Positions 1 through 11,800 of a stretch of 64,000 bases of DNA are shown here, piece after piece. The stretch is from Closterium sp. Naga37s-1 (taxonomy: Eukaryota; Streptophyta; Zygnematophyceae; Desmidiales; Closteriaceae), in NCBI GenBank assembly GCA_947471745.1, contig CANJKZ010000910.1, positions 3,192,501 to 3,256,500 of the forward strand. The letters are read 5' to 3'. Both the position numbers and the translations under genes were made by a program. Positions within the stretch are counted from its first letter, which is position 1; every line of letters starts with the position of its first letter. The notes beneath the pieces were generated by a model. The model made no database searches, was not told the DNA's origin, and worked only from the letters and a program-made list of their open reading frames with translations.

Positions 1-290
1 TGGCAGCTCCAGCACCTCTAGTACGAGCACCTCCAGGACCAGCAGCTCCACAACCTCCAGTACCTCCAGTACCTCCAGCTCCAACGCCTCTAGCACCAGC
101 AGTACCTCCAGCACCTCCAGCACCAGCAGCACCTCCAGCACCTCCAGCACCAGCTGTACCTCGAGTACCTCCAGCACCAGCAGCACCTCCAGCACCTCCA
201 CCAGTACCTCTAGTACCTCCAGCACCAGCAGTACCTCCAGGACTAGCAGCTCCAGCACCAGCAGGACCGTACCCTCCACCACCAGGATTG
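1..290 (-). repeat. Gly/Ala-coding low-complexity tract in the integrase-RT linker
   Basis: Imperfect repeats of CTCCAGCACCAGCAGCAC type on the plus strand encode Gly/Ala runs on the minus strand. Equivalent tracts occur in B2 (32400-32700) and E (61940-62290), always between integrase and reverse transcriptase. It is part of the polyprotein frame. Confidence 0.7.
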
Positions 291-2590
291 CCTCGCCAAA
301 CGATCCACGCACGAATCGCCTGCGGCGAGAGCGTCTCAAGTAGGTCAGGCTGCGGTGGCTGTCCAGCTCCAGGACCTCCAGCAGGGTCACCCACAACTCC
401 ACCGCCACTAGGAATCGCAGGACCCCCAGAGTCAGCACCCCCATTTGCAGCACCCCACGAACCAGCACCCCCTATCGCAGCACCCCCAGAACCAGCTCCC
501 CCAGGCGCAGCACCCCCAGAACCCGCACCCTCTGTCTCAGCACCCCCAGGCTCAGCACCAACAGTCTCAGCTCCAGAGTCCATAGCAGCAGGCTGCAGAG
601 GCGGCGAAGACGGTCGAGGCGGAAAACCAGGGGGGGTCTCCAAGCGTGGAGAGCGGCGAGTGGCCGCCGTGTCGTCAGCGGCGGGGTCACCCCCCTTAGC
701 TGGGCCAGAGGAGTCAGAAGAGATCTCCAAAGGCTCAACCAAGGGGGGTGGGTCTACCTGAGACACGCCTGAGGGAGCAGGACCCTGTGGGGGGTGGGGG
801 TCTACCGAGGGGGGGACTGGTACCAAGAAAAGAGGCGCTAGGGGGACCAGGTGGGACGCGTGCGGGTGTAGCCTGTAGTAACAGACAGACTCGTCAAGGG
901 TGACGTCCTGGGAGGAGAAGATTCGACGCGAGCGCGGGTGGTAAAACTGCCACGGCGGGGCGTCGATGGGGAAGCCAAGGAAGACGCAGCGGAGAGTGCG
1001 AGAGGAGAGCTTGCTCGCTTTGGCATCGCGAGCAAGGGAGAGCGCGCCCCAGACCCGGAACACCGACGCATCGCCAACCTTCCCTGTCCACCGGAGTGTG
1101 GGTGAGGTCTCTGGCTCAGAGACACGGGGCCAGAGGTTGAGCTGATGCGCAGCGTATTGGACCGCAAACGGCCACAGAAAATGGGGAGCAGCCGCATGGA
1201 TCATGGAAGTACGAGCGACCTCCATGATCAAGCCAATGCGACGCTCAGCAATCCCATTTTTCCGAGGAGAGGCCGGAAGCGTGAACGACTGGACGATGCC
1301 CTCGTCTCGATAGAACTCCGCAAGGAGGTCAGAAGAGAACTCACTGCCCCTGTCAGAGTGCAGATGCAGGACTGGGAAGTCCCGACTGAACCGCTTGCGC
1401 AGCTTGCGAAAAGTAGCACAGATCCAGGGGATCAAAACACAGCTGACGTCTGCCTTGCGCCGCAAGGGGAAGACAGTGGTGTAACGTATGTAGTCGTCAA
1501 CAACCAGCAGGAAGTAGCGCTCCTGTTCCGTTCCACCGACGGGGGCCGGGCCCCAAACGTCCATGTGGAGAGTCTGCAGAGGAGCAGTGGTTGGAGGAAA
1601 CTCGGAGGAGTGAGGAGCGGCGCGCTGCCGCCCCTCGATGCAGGGAAGGCACGGCAGGGCAGGCGAGCGCGGGAGGGAGGGCAGGGACCTGGGAAGGCCA
1701 GAGACAAGGAGACGGGAGTGCATACCGTGGAGACGCGGTAGGGAGGGGTGACCGAGGCGGTGGTGCCAAAGGAGAGTCTGGTGGGAGAGTACCCGACACG
1801 AGCAAGACGCTGCAAGCTGACCAGACGCAGACACCTGACTCGACGCAGCCACCTCACCTGCCTCAGCAACCTGTGCAGACGCAGTGGTCAGTGAGTACAG
1901 ACTAGACCCAGGCCGTCGAGTGAACGTAGCCAGGTGACGGCCAGTCCGGGAGCACGTACAGATCGCCACACGCTGCCCTCCAGGAATAAAGGTATCAACC
2001 CCGACACCCTGAATGGAAGCGTTTCTCACCAAGTTCGTCGAGAACGTGGGGAGGTGGAGACCTGACAGAGAACCGGAGGGGACTGCTGCACACGGGAGGA
2101 CAGTGGAGGCTCGTGCGACTACTGGGCCCCCAGTGGGGTCAGCCAGTGAGACCGGTACCGGTGCAGCAAGTGGTGTGAGTGAGGTGCAGTCACGAAAGAA
2201 GCAACGTGACGCGCCTAAGTCAAGTGTGAAAGCGTGCAAGGCCTCAGCTGAGGAAGGACCTGTGGTGGGAGACGCACGAGCACCTAAATCTGCAGCAGAC
2301 TCACTAGCACCTAGTGCGGCAGCAGACTCACTAGCACCTAGTGCAGCAGCCTCGACAGAACCAGTGACACATCGCTGAGGAAACAGCTCACTAAGCACCT
2401 GAGGGGAGAAGGTCTCCAGCTGACTCTGCTGTCGCCTCTGTGCAGTACGTAGAAAACCAAAGCCTCCACCACCTGGACGGGCTTGCTGAAGAACCCACTC
2501 GCGAAGCTGCTGAGGAGTGGGGTCGTCCGGGAGAGGCAGTGACCGCCGCTGTCCACCCCTAGCCGCTGCAACTGCCGTGAGAGTGGCCAT
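1..2590 (-). CDS. Copia A polyprotein, partial (protease-integrase; capsid missing)
   Basis: An uninterrupted frame of about 863 codons runs from ATG 2590-2588 to the left edge; an in-frame TAG at 2618-2620 supports this start. After a short linker with the family motif QQLREW comes a protease-like motif, LDLGASRCFFRD (about 2240-2200), then gag-pre-integrase WHHRLGHPS (about 1770-1745), a CxxC pair, and the integrase core: HMDVWGP, HSDRGSEF and NGIAERR, giving the D, D and E residues. A Pro/Gly/Ala-rich linker fills 1-800. The N-terminal capsid domain and zinc knuckle present in sister elements are absent. The protease triad reads D-L-G where D-S-G is usual. The protein is therefore probably unable to act on its own. 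Confidence 0.82.
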   Translation of the reverse strand, partial: MATLTAVAAARGGQRRSLPLPDDPTPQQLREWVLQQARPGGGGFGFLRTAQRRQQSQLETFSPQVLSELFPQRCVTGSVEAAALGASESAAALGASESAADLGARASPTTGPSSAEALHAFTLDLGASRCFFRDCTSLTPLAAPVPVSLADPTGGPVVARASTVLPCAAVPSGSLSGLHLPTFSTNLVRNASIQGVGVDTFIPGGQRVAICTCSRTGRHLATFTRRPGSSLYSLTTASAQVAEAGEVAASSQVSASGQLAASCSCRVLSHQTLLWHHRLGHPSLPRLHGMHSRLLVSGLPRSLPSLPRSPALPCLPCIEGRQRAAPHSSEFPPTTAPLQTLHMDVWGPAPVGGTEQERYFLLVVDDYIRYTTVFPLRRKADVSCVLIPWICATFRKLRKRFSRDFPVLHLHSDRGSEFSSDLLAEFYRDEGIVQSFTLPASPRKNGIAERRIGLIMEVARTSMIHAAAPHFLWPFAVQYAAHQLNLWPRVSEPETSPTLRWTGKVGDASVFRVWGALSLARDAKASKLSSRTLRCVFLGFPIDAPPWQFYHPRSRRIFSSQDVTLDESVCYYRLHPHASHLVPLAPLFLVPVPPSVDPHPPQGPAPSGVSQVDPPPLVEPLEISSDSSGPAKGGDPAADDTAATRRSPRLETPPGFPPRPSSPPLQPAAMDSGAETVGAEPGGAETEGAGSGGAAPGGAGSGGAAIGGAGSWGAANGGADSGGPAIPSGGGVVGDPAGGPGAGQPPQPDLLETLSPQAIRAWIVWRGNPGGGGYGPAGAGAASPGGTAGAGGTRGTGGGAGGAAGAGGTRGTAGAGGAGGAAGAGGAGGTAGARGVGAGGTGGTGGCGAAGPGGARTRGAGAA

Positions 2591-2733
2591 GACCGGCAGT
2601 GACTGGCAGTAGTAGGTCTAGCACCTCCGGCACCAGCAGCACCTCCAGCACTCCCAGTCGCACGTTCGGCACCCCCAGCACCAGTAGCACTCCCAGCACT
2701 CCCAGCAGAAACTCCACCAGCAGCAGCAGTAGT

Positions 2734-2759
<26 letters not shown>

Positions 2760-2769
<10 letters not shown>

Positions 2770-3960
2770 GCGGCGCAAGCAGGGCAGCAGGGTGGCGCAA
2801 GCAGGGCGGCGCAAGCGGGCTGCAAAAGGGCGGCGAGCGGGCTGCAGGGGCGGCGAGCGGGCCGCAAACGGGCTGCGAGCGGGCTGCAAGGGCGGCAAGC
2901 GGGCTGCAGGGGCGGCGAGCGGGCTGCAAAGGCGGCGCGCGGGCTGCTAAAGGCGGCGCGCAGGCTACAGGGGCGGCTTGCGGGCTGCAGGGGCGGCGAG
3001 CGGGCTGCAGGGGGGGCGCGCGGGCTGCAGGGGCGGCGAGTGGGCTGCAAACTGGCTGCAAGCGGGCTGCAGGGGCGGCGAGTGGGCTGCAGGGGCGGCT
3101 CGCGGGCTGCAGGGGCGGCGAGCGGGCTGCAGGGGCGGCGCGCGGGCTGCTAAAGGCGGCGCGCGGGCTGCAGGGGCGGCGAGCGGGCAGCAAACGGGCT
3201 GCAGGTAGGCTGCAGAGGCGGCGAGCGGGGTGCAGGGGCGGCTCGCGGGCTGCAGGGGCGGCGAGCGGGCTGCAGGGGCAGTGCGAGGGCTGCTAAAGGC
3301 GGCTAGCAGGTTGCAGGGGCGGCGAGCGGGCCGCAAACGGGCTGCAGGCGTGCTACAGGGGCAGCGAGCGGGCTGCAGGGGCGGCGAGCGGGCTGCAGGG
3401 GCGGCGCGCGGGCTGCTAAAGGCGGCGCGCGGGCTGCAGGGGCGGCAAGCGGGCCGCAAACGGGTGGCGAGCGGGCTGCAACGGCGGCGCGCGGGCTGCA
3501 GGGGCGGCGAGCGGGCTGCAGGGGCGGCGCGCGGGCTGCAGGGGCGGCGCTCGGGCTGCTAAAGGCGGCGCGCAGGCTGCACGGGCGGCTCGCGGGCTGC
3601 ACGGGCGGCACGCGGGCTGCAGGGGCGGCAAGCGGGTTGCAGAGGCATCGAGCGGGCTGCAGGGGCGGCTCGCGGGCTGCTAAAGGCGGCGCGCGGGCTG
3701 CAGGGGCGGCGCGCGGGCTGCTAAAGGCGGCGCGCGGGCTGCAGGGGCGGCGTGCGGGGTGCAGGGGCGGTGAGCGGGGTGCAGGGGCGGCGAGCGGGCT
3801 GCAGGGGCGGCGCGCGGGCTGCATGGGCGGCGCGCGGGCTGCAGGGGCGGCGAGCGGGCTGCAGGGGCGGCTCACGGGCTGCAGGGGCGGCGCGCGGGCT
3901 GCTAAAGGCGGCGTGCGGGCTGCAGGGGCGGCTCACGGGCTGCAGGGGCGGCTCGCGACG
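2760..3960. repeat. About 20-bp G-rich minisatellite in Copia A leader
   Basis: Roughly 55-60 imperfect copies of a 20-bp unit, GGGCTGCAGGGGCGGCGAGC, with a GGGCTGCTAAAGGCGGCGCG variant. Because 20 is not a multiple of 3 the same peptide-like repeat appears in every frame, producing long spurious ORFs on both strands. A CAG run lies at 2740-2768. The array sits between primer site and first ATG. Confidence 0.9.
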
Positions 3961-3963
3961 TGC

Positions 3964-3988
3964 GGGGGGGGGGGGGGGGGGGGGGGGG
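3964..3988. repeat. Homopolymer of 25 G
   Basis: An unbroken G run at the PBS-proximal end of the leader array. Its exact length may be affected by sequencing error. Confidence 0.85.
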
Positions 3989-4093
3989 ACACTGTGCTAG
4001 CAGGGCCGGACAGCACAAGGGCGCTTCGGGCAGGAACGAGCGAAACTATCGGTGGGCCCTAAAAACTTAACAGGTTTCCTGCTCTAAATACCA

Positions 4094-4218
4094 TGTCAGA
4101 ATCACTGTGCATGAATGATCGGATTAGCAAGAGTTGGGGTACAAGTACTAACCCTAGGAGTGCTGTACCCCATAAAGAGTGCCCCACTATAGCCTACAAG
4201 TAAGATTGTACGTTGACA
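4094..4218 (-). repeat. Copia A 5' LTR (125 bp) and adjacent PBS
   Basis: Begins TGTCA and ends TTGACA on the plus strand. It contains the hairpin arms GGGGTACA/TGTACCCC and the motif CCCCACTATAGCCT shared with the other short LTRs. Directly inside, the minus strand reads TGGTATTTAGAGC, an imperfect match to the initiator-Met PBS TGGTATCAGAGC. Confidence 0.82.
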
Positions 4219-7200
4219 TACCTTTGTTGACCGCGAAAGCCCAAAGCTACCCGCCGATTCCACTTCGTCGGCCAGCGTCTCGTCGTCTTCGCTGTGGTCT
4301 CGAAGAAGTCGACGACGACGAACCAATCTCGTCGACTTCCACTTTCCAAGTCGGCGTCGACAGTGAAACGTGGACAGCTGCACATCTTGCGGACTTGGCA
4401 GCGAAGTCGGCTTCGCCTAAGCGAGGGTGGGGCCTTTTCTTGTCAACAGATGACAGTACACCTGCTAGTTTTTTTTTGCGTATTGCTAGCCCTAGAGTAT
4501 TCCCCTCGTAGCTAAAATCGTAAAAGTGCTTACATGGAACTATATTGTGAGGCAGTTAATTCTATTGAACGAACGACGCACACTGGCAGGCATTTATTTC
4601 GTTGGAATATACTCTTACGATTTAGTTCTATTTAAATATTATTGCCATTATTATGAACATACAACATGTGTATGATCTGACACGAGTAGTAACCGATATA
4701 CAATAAGCCGACCTTGTGTGGAAATTTGTCTCGAGCTCCAAGCTGACGAAGAACCCATGTTGAAGTGGAGCCCCCCCCCCGAAGCTCGTGGGTAACCCCT
4801 GGGTTACAACGAACTGATCGCCAATCTGATTGGACAGCTCCATTCACCCGAATTCGCTGCTGTCGCGACTTATCGCTGCCACCTACATGTTCCCTGCAGC
4901 GATAACTCGAGAGTTACGTCTATGAGGGTGACCTTGGGGTCTCCCTCAGTTTCGAGGTTTAAGGTTTTATTAACACGTCGTAACCCACAAAAACAGCGCA
5001 GGGGACAAGGACAGAATTAATGGCGTGTCCCACAAGTTCGTTACAGTTCACTCTGAGATTTGTAACCCTATTTTCTGTTTGTAATCCTAAGAATTTCACA
5101 ACTGTGGTCATGCGTCTTCAGTGACGCGCGACACTTATGCGTTGCATTCCCGTTCAAAAACGGCTTCCATGTTAAAGCTCCAGTAACATTTGAAAGGAGG
5201 GGTTCAAAATCCTTGGGAACTGTGATGCACACTGTAAAACCCTGAACCTCGATAATAAATGTATACTGGACCTCTAAGTACCATCAATTCGAACAGGTCC
5301 GCGTAAACTGTTATCCCGATATCAGAATTCGCCCAACCTCAATCGCAAGAGAAAAACGAACGTCGCTTGGGATCCCGATTCGCGCCCCAACACCAAAATC
5401 GATTCGCAACTAGCCCGAGTTACCGCTCGCGGACCATGTCAAAGGTTATCAGGGAGACGAGTTTTCAATGGGCGGGGCACTACGTCCATTTGGTGCAACT
5501 CCGTTTGGCGCAGTGCTGACGCGCTGCGTGTTTTTTCGGTCACATGGTACAGTCTTTTGTTTGTCGAAGTTACGTTTAAGAACAGATATTCTTCCCATAC
5601 AAACTCGTGGGACACGCCCTAAGTCCAAGATCGAGACGACCTGCCCTGCGATATAACATCACTACCTGTTCAGCCCCTCCCTCAGTTTCGAAGCATTTCT
5701 GGCGTTCAGAATTTTCGGATGCACACCACAAATTTGTTCGGTTCGGGGAGGCTGAATCAGCTCAACGGCTTTTTTGTGGACAGCGCTGGGCATACAAGAC
5801 TCTACACGAGTGTGCAGCACTTGGAGAGACTCTTTCACGATTTGTTAAAAATTGGCTTTCAGATGTTGTGGTTCTTGTGCAGACATACTACAGTATTGCA
5901 CCCTGTCAGATGCATAGACACCCACAGAGTTGAAGGGGGGATTGACCATCTGTTTATGGTGCACCACGAGACACGAACATACGTTCGATAAGTCACTTGT
6001 GTTCTTACCAGACGACGCCAGTTATGTACATGTTTCCGAAACCCGGTTGTTCTGAGACACTGTTAGCGTGTCAAAATATCTTAAGTGTTTCGAGTGTTTA
6101 TAAAAAGAAAATAATTCCAAATGGAGTTTCTCTGTGACAAAGGAAGTGTAGGATGGTTGGTGACGGTTCGCATATTGAATTAACTGTAGTAGTCATGGCT
6201 TTGGGAAAATGCACGAACCGGGATGGTGGCTGCACTGGTGGTGGGACTTCAATGTTGCTCCAGCTTCGATGTCCGTGAACTGTTTGCTGGCACAGTCAGA
6301 TGAAACAAATCAGGCGATACTGTGCCCACCACACAGCTGACCAGCAAAAGGTTGGACATAAATAAATCAGCGCGCAGCTACTCAGCATGCGGACCATGTT
6401 TTCTCTCATCGATTGCAACATGGACAAGAATCCATTGAATGTAGCATCCATCTGATGCTTCGACATGGATTTGATTCTGTACCGCTGAGTCGAATATATG
6501 CAGACAAATCGTCCCAGTTGGCAATATTGTCTTCTAATAAGGTGGTGAGAGCCGGCTGCAGCAAACAGTTGTCAGAGCCTTCTCGTTTTGACAATTGCTA
6601 GTGTGGAACTTTTCTGGTGGTGTTTCACAGGCGAGAAAACACCTGAAATAAACCACCGCGCCTGCCTTAGGACTGGTTACGATTCGCCTCTGATTGCCAC
6701 GATCAGACTCGATTAAAAACTTCTGGGAAGCTAAGGTGGCGATTTCGTGCAATCGGGGGCAATCACTTGATCACGATCAGCTGATCGCCCCAACTCGATC
6801 AACCGCCTAAAACCGCCCAATCAAACACAAACCCCACGCAATCACCGACGATCAGTTGATCGCATTGGTTTGGGCTACCAGGCGACGCTTGCGAGAAGTT
6901 ACGGTGTTGTTCTGAGTTTCGTGAAGATTTCGCGCAACCAACCAACATGGCAAGAACTTTCGTTGGATGGTTCTGAAGCTCCAGCGTTTCTGGGCACCTG
7001 TTTATGCGAAGTTACAAGGAGACAGCGAAAATCGCTAGATCAATGGACATGTCTTCACCCTCGCCAAAGTGGGCCCGAAAGTGTCAGGAAGGAGTGGCAC
7101 GCTTGCCATGCACCCTCGCTGAATGCTCGAAAATAACTTATCTGATCGGACGGCGCGAGCAATGCAATCAGGGGCAACCCGAACCGACCAGATCACAGCA

Positions 7201-8882
7201 GTTCAGAGGCGAACCGTAACACGTCCTTACTCGTAGTCATGTCGAAAAGTGCTGGGCTGACCCGAGGAACATTGACTTCCATATGAAAATGGTGAGGTCA
7301 ATACATAGTAATATGTAATATTGCTCGAAGTGGTTATTTCGAACCTCTACATTGGTTCTAAATCAGGGAAATTTGCTCAAGATGGTCAGTGGAGTGAACT
7401 CAATGAATCGTGATTCTCACTGTTTTCTGCGGAAGATTTACATGAAGTGACACCACACCCGGGATATTTGGGATATTTACACATGCTGTCCTCAGGGCAC
7501 ACGAATGTGTATTTGATTCTGTACATGTTGATCGCAGCATCAAGGCTCTTTTGGGAAGTGACAAAACGTAGTGGTCATCCATTCACAGATACACAAGCGG
7601 GTGTTATCGTCCTATCGAATTTTAACCAAAGAGTGTAACTGCAACTGAGTGCGGGCATGTGAAGGAATTGACCTCAAATACAGAATAGTCATCAATCAGC
7701 AAGGTGGCTTGAGTTGTAGCCGTTCTGTGCGCGTCGCAGCCGTCTGTTCTCGAATCGCTTCCTTAGATTCAGGCAGCATACACAGAGAGAGGTGGGGTGG
7801 TTGTGTGGTGTTGTATGTTTCGAAGTCCAAGAGGCTGCAAACAAGGTGTACAGTGTCGCCCCAGTATGCCCAGAGACCCAGACACCCGAACGACTTCAAC
7901 CGTGGGCCACACAGAAAGTGAGGGAGGGGGGGATGGAGGGAGGGGGTTCGGGCGGAGAGAGGAGAACAGTGCACGAGCGGAAACTTTATTTTGGGACTCA
8001 CAGCATTCCCCGGCCCAATTTTGTAGGGCCCGCTCCATTTTCCACCACAAGCCTGGTCCCGCTGTGTGCACCACCGAAAAAGCAGTTTCTCATTTGGTAA
8101 ATTGGGGTGTTGTACATTGAAAGTTCCTGGAAAATTTTGACCACTTTTAGCACAAGCTCCACAGAGGTGAAAGTACTGTACTGTAATGTTCTCTACTGTT
8201 CTGTACTGAATACACGTGAATTATGTACGTGTAGACTGGCGAATTGAAGGATAGAAGCCACCCGTGCGGCTTTGTCACTTCGAGGTGATCAGTTCGTCGT
8301 CGTCCATCCAACCAAACTCCAACCAGACACGTGAAGGACAGACCCATATGAATTGGAGGTGCTTCTCACACTCGTCATCATCATCGCTAATCGGCTCGGG
8401 GAGTCGGGTCGGGACAGGACGGCTGTGGGAGGTATGGAGAAGTGAACCGTGTTCCTTCCGACGCTTGGCGGATGGGCAGTGGAAGTGAACCCCCGTCTCT
8501 AAACTCTATAGTGCTTGTCTGTGTAGTGTACTGGTTCCGTTGTCATTGCTTTTGGGCACCTTGACATATCAGGTTCCTTGTCTGGGTGTTAGTCAGGTCA
8601 ACACAAACAACGTTCGCAACAGTATCCCGGCGGGATTGCTTTCTTTCTCCGCCAATTTCTCAGCCTTTGCGCACCATCCTGTCCCCCCAGCTAGCCCAAT
8701 CCACACACCCTGGCACTTAGTCTCTGCACCCTCGCTACCCACAGCTGTATTTGTTGTTCCTCAGCGAGCTGTAACTTCATACGTTCTCTGACTCACTCAC
8801 TTCGCATCTGCTACGCTCTCGTCGCATCATTCGATCACTTCGCATATTCACTCGCATCGCATCATATTACTCTCTGTTCGTC
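4219..8882. other. Gene-poor AT-richer region upstream of ARF
   Basis: No ORF here has recognisable domains, and the short ORFs look like chance. The stretch lacks the G-rich arrays of its neighbours. Small palindromes such as GATCAGCTGATC occur near 6770-6780. The last 300 bases are pyrimidine-rich with many TCGCAT repeats, plausible as the ARF promoter and 5' leader, but no core promoter can be fixed from sequence. Old transposon remnants or non-coding RNA cannot be excluded. Confidence 0.5.
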
Positions 8883-11800
8883 ATGTCTACCGCTGTCACA
8901 AGCAGTGACACCGCTGTACCCGCGTTTGTTCCGCAATGTGTTACCAGCACCAGAAATGCCGCTGGATTTGCTTCCAGCGTTTCTCCTCCGCAGCGCCTCG
9001 GCTCGTTCTGGAAGCCCATCGGTTTAAGCCATTGCCAGTCGTCCGACGACTCTATCCAATTGCTAAAAGCTCCTTCCCCGAATTTGACGCCGCCTTTCAC
9101 GCTGAACAGCGGCAGCCATGGATCCAGCGACTCCTCGTCGCGACACGACGCTGAAACTCTTCGCGTGCCAGCATTTCCCTCTCAGCACGGACCTTCAGGG
9201 GACGAATCAGCGCCAAATTTCGCAACAACTCCGTCAATTGCGTCGCAAATGACGGCGCAGAATCAGGGAGCGACTGTTCGGGCAATTGACGACGTGGAGC
9301 TGTGGCATGCGTGCGCCGGGCCTCTCGTGACACTCCCAGCCGTCGGATCTGTCGTGGTGTATTTTCCAGAAGGACACGTGGAGCAACAGCAATTACTGGC
9401 TGAGGTACGCGAAACCTTTTTTGTTCCCCTACAAAATTCACTCATTATGTCAGATGGAACTCACACGTTTCTTTTTCAGGTACAGGCCAATTGCGGCTAC
9501 ATTTCCTCGTTCTATACTTACATGTGATTCTGATTTACAGTCCACTGATCGATTGATCTGCTCGTGTTTGCAGACCAGAAGCGCGTCTTGCTCCGCGTCC
9601 GACGAAGCGCAGCAGCAGTGGGATCCGCAACATGCAGCGCCGCACAATACGTCTTCCGCAGCCGCCGCGGGAGAAATGCGAGACGGCGGCTCCGCCTCCA
9701 GCGGCGACTGCGCCGGCGCTCGCGGCAGCTCTCACGACGAAGGCAGCGACGCTGCTACAGCCGCGCTGCCCCCGAGCCACATGTTCTGCCGGCTGGAGTC
9801 CTTGGTGCTACAGATTGACGTGGAGACGCACGAGTTGCTGGCTACCATGCAGCTGCAGCCCATCCAAGAGGTACGGACGGTCTTTGACGCTTTTCCATCC
9901 TGACTTCTCCATTAATATTCTCATGTCCCGAAGCGCAATTGCCTCGTTCCGCGCCCCGCCGCTCCCTCTTTACGTTCCCGTCCAATTGGCAGGCGGAGGC
10001 GGCGGAGGAGCAGGCGCGGGCAGCGCGCGCGGGCGCGGCGGCGAGCGGAAGCCGCGTGCTGTACGCGCGCACGGAGCAGGACCGCGTGTGCTGCAAGCGG
10101 CTGTCCACGAGCGACACGTCCACGCACGGCGGCTTCTCCATCCCGCGCAAGGCCGCCGAGGCCTGCCTCCCCCACCTGGTATGTCACCTGGATGCCGCTC
10201 TGCGCCGTCACCCGCGCGTGTGAAAGGCTTCTTCAACGTTCAATTTGACTGTCCTGCGCTCATAATTCAGCTCCTCTGCGTGTGTGTGTGAACTCTCCCA
10301 CCGCGTCGCGCTCATTCCTCCTCTCCATACTCTCTTTGTGTATGCCTTCGTGCTCCCTCTGGTGCGGTGCGGTGCAGGACATGACACAGTCGGTGCCATC
10401 GCAGCGCATCACGGCCACGGACGTGCTGGGCAACCAGTGGCTCTTCCGCCACGTGTACCGCGGCACGCCCAAGCGCCACCTGCTCACCACCGGCTGGAGC
10501 GCGCTCTCCGCCACCTGGGGCCTCGCTGCTGGCGACCGTATCGTCTTCCTTAGGTGCGCTCAATTGTCTCTTCAGAGCGTGTGTTTCGCCTCCCAGGCGT
10601 CGCAGCACAACGCAGCGCAACCATCACCCAGCTCACCGCCCCCTCGCCCCCCCTTCCCCTCCTCCACCCCCACAGGAACCGGCACGGCGCGCTCAAGGTG
10701 GCGGTGCGGCGCAGCGAGGCGGCCATGGCGGCCCTGCAGGCGCAGCGCCAGGCGCGCCACGCTCAACAGTGTTCCCTTGACGTTGACCACGTGGGCGGCC
10801 CCGCCGCCATGGCGCCCTCCGCAGCATCCCCAGGCCTGGCGGAGGTGGCGTCTGCTGATGCTGTGCTGGCCGCCGCTGCTCGCTGCTACAGCCGCCGCAC
10901 GGCCTTCTCTGTCACCTTCCACCCGTGGTGAGCCAGCTTGCAACTGTGCTGAGTCAGCTTGTGTCATGCTGAATCAGCTTCTCAGGTCACCGTTCGACCT
11001 TGGCAATTCAGCTTCCACACTTCGCCCCTCCTAACTTCTCTCCTCTCCTTGCCCCTTCTCTCGCCATGGCAGGGTGAGCGCCTCAACGCCCTTCGTCATC
11101 CCACTCCCCGACTTCACACGAGGGCTGCACGTGAAGGCGGCGCTACAGCCGGGCAGCGAGGTGCGCCTCACGCTCGAGACCGACGACCTCGCAACGCGCC
11201 GCCTACGTGGCATCGTGCTCTCGCTGCACCACTCGCCCTCTGCCACGTGGCCCTCCTCGCCCTGGCGCTCCGTGCAGATCAAGTGGGGCGACACAGACGG
11301 GGCAGTGAAGCCCACGCGCCTCTCCCCCTGGCTGCTTGACGATGCCCGCACCCTCGCCCAGCCCTGCTCCTCCTTCTATGTCTCCTCCGGCTCCGCCCCC
11401 CTTTCCACCACCTTCGCCTCTGTACCCCCTATCGCCACCGTTGCTGCCGGCGCTGCTCTGCTGTCACACTCGGCCCCGCGCCCGCCCCCGCTGTCTCTTC
11501 CTCCTCTCTCCATCCCCACCGCTGCTCCCATGCCTCCTCCTCCCGGACATGGACAGCAGCACCAGCACAACCAGCAGAATGATGATCACCCACAGCAGCA
11601 ACTGCACTGCTTTTCACCTCCCTCCCCACCTGGCGCCCCTCTGCCTGTTCCTGCTTCCATGCAAACCCCTGCTGCCGCCCGTGCCGCCCCCCTTGCAGCG
11701 GGACAGCATGGGAACGCGGGCAGCTGGGGCCCCACCCCTCTGCGCCTCTCCACTACCGCCCCCCTCTCTCACACACCCCTCACTTCCTTCCTCCCGAACC

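Larger units (their letters stand above)
1..4218 (-). mobile_element. Copia A, 5' part of a short-LTR Ty1/copia element
   Basis: In minus-strand order the element shows a 125-bp 5' LTR (4094-4218), an imperfect initiator-Met primer site, a long G-rich tandem leader, then one open reading frame that leaves the window at base 1. Reverse transcriptase, RNase H and the 3' LTR would lie to the left and are not visible. Its LTR and polyprotein are clearly related to the elements at 31813, 39081, 41915 and 52796. The target duplication cannot be checked because one end is missing. Confidence 0.88.

Noticed and set aside
2559-4062. Overlapping repeat ORFs on both strands of the Copia A leader
   Set aside because: A 20-bp unit gives the same peptide in three frames; this is leader DNA.
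4102-4383. 93-codon minus-strand ORF
   Set aside because: It straddles the Copia A LTR border, so it is chimeric and unlikely to be a gene.
4219-8882. GAGACA/TGTCTC auxin-response elements upstream of ARF
   Set aside because: A few hexamers occur, but at about the rate expected by chance, and unclustered.
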